Positions 5,801 to 5,882 of a stretch of DNA of 5,882 bases are shown one piece after another. The stretch's first letter is position 1; each line of letters opens with the position of its first letter. The stretch covers positions 1-5,882 of the forward strand of contig JAGDCE010000280.1 of assembly GCA_017958705.1 (NCBI GenBank). Direction: 5' to 3'. This stretch comes from Clostridia bacterium (GTDB lineage Bacteria > Bacillota > Clostridia > Oscillospirales > CAG-272). A program made the translations under genes and the position numbers. The notes beneath the pieces were generated by a model. The model searched no databases. It saw only the letters and a program-made list of their open reading frames with translations, and was not told where the DNA came from.

Positions 5801-5882
5801 GTGAACCCCCACCGCTCTCCAGTTCGCGGCGGGGAACCCCTTTGGCGGCGCAATGCTCGTCACCCCCCAAACCCCCTGTTCC
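5801..5882 (+). CDS. Possible 5' end of an unidentified gene (GTG start), cut by the window edge
   Basis: A good ribosome binding site, AAGGAG (5788-5793), lies seven bases before a GTG at 5801, downstream of the plus-strand promoter. The frame stays open to the window end for 27 codons, giving a Pro/Arg-rich start (MNPHRSPVRGGE). The peptide matches nothing I recognise, its composition is odd, and the DNA is C-rich and can fold, so a structured leader or non-coding RNA is a real alternative. An ATG at 5853 in another frame is also possible. Confidence 0.3.
   Translation, partial: MNPHRSPVRGGEPLWRRNARHPPNPLF
5806..5834 (+). other. C/G-rich hairpin at the right edge
   Basis: CCCC (5806-5809) pairs with GGGG (5831-5834) and CCGC (5812-5815) with GCGG (5826-5829), with a small internal loop and a ten-base apical loop. 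It lacks a T-run, so it is not a terminator. It may be part of an RNA leader or structured RNA of which only the beginning is visible. Confidence 0.4.

Noticed and set aside
5770..5882. Start of tmRNA, RNase P RNA or SRP RNA
   Set aside because: TTCGACGG near 5778 recalls tmRNA, but the required 5' acceptor-like start is missing, and no RNase P or SRP core motif is visible.

Overview
The window most resembles a GC-rich member of the Firmicutes, probably a gut-type Clostridia. The reasons are a textbook T-box leader, strong AGGAGG-type ribosome binding sites, near-consensus sigma-A promoters with 17-base spacers, and a Gram-positive-style monofunctional aspartokinase. Genus or species cannot be read from the sequence. 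Almost everything is coded on the minus strand, so transcription runs from high to low coordinates.

Right to left: at the right edge a plus-strand promoter (5735-5763) points out of the window, followed by a ribosome binding site, a possible GTG start at 5801 and a C-rich hairpin. From the same intergenic space a minus-strand promoter (5623-5651) drives a two-gene unit: an unrecognised 147-residue protein, then aspartate kinase (lysC, 3816-5135), coupled by a ribosome binding site that overlaps the stop codon.

Eighteen bases after the lysC stop codon a second promoter begins (3769-3797). It produces a roughly 255-base T-box leader (3507-3762) with Stem I, specifier loop, the conserved T-box sequence, and mutually exclusive antiterminator and terminator hairpins. 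The specifier is best read as CUC (leucine), because the tRNA-acceptor bulge UGGU calls for an A discriminator base. The leader controls three tightly packed genes: an AMP-forming acyl-CoA synthetase (1830-3497), a xylose-isomerase-like TIM-barrel protein (1008-1820) and a metal-dependent amidohydrolase (224-1021). The operon ends at a bidirectional terminator (94-118), shared with a plus-strand gene of which only the last 25 codons are visible.

The most interesting point is the pairing of an amino-acid-starvation switch with an acyl-CoA synthetase rather than an aminoacyl-tRNA synthetase, biosynthetic enzyme or transporter. One testable explanation is that the ligase activates a branched-chain acid such as isovalerate, so that leucine carbon can be rebuilt by reductive carboxylation when charged tRNA-Leu runs low. 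That link is inference; the T-box itself is seen directly.
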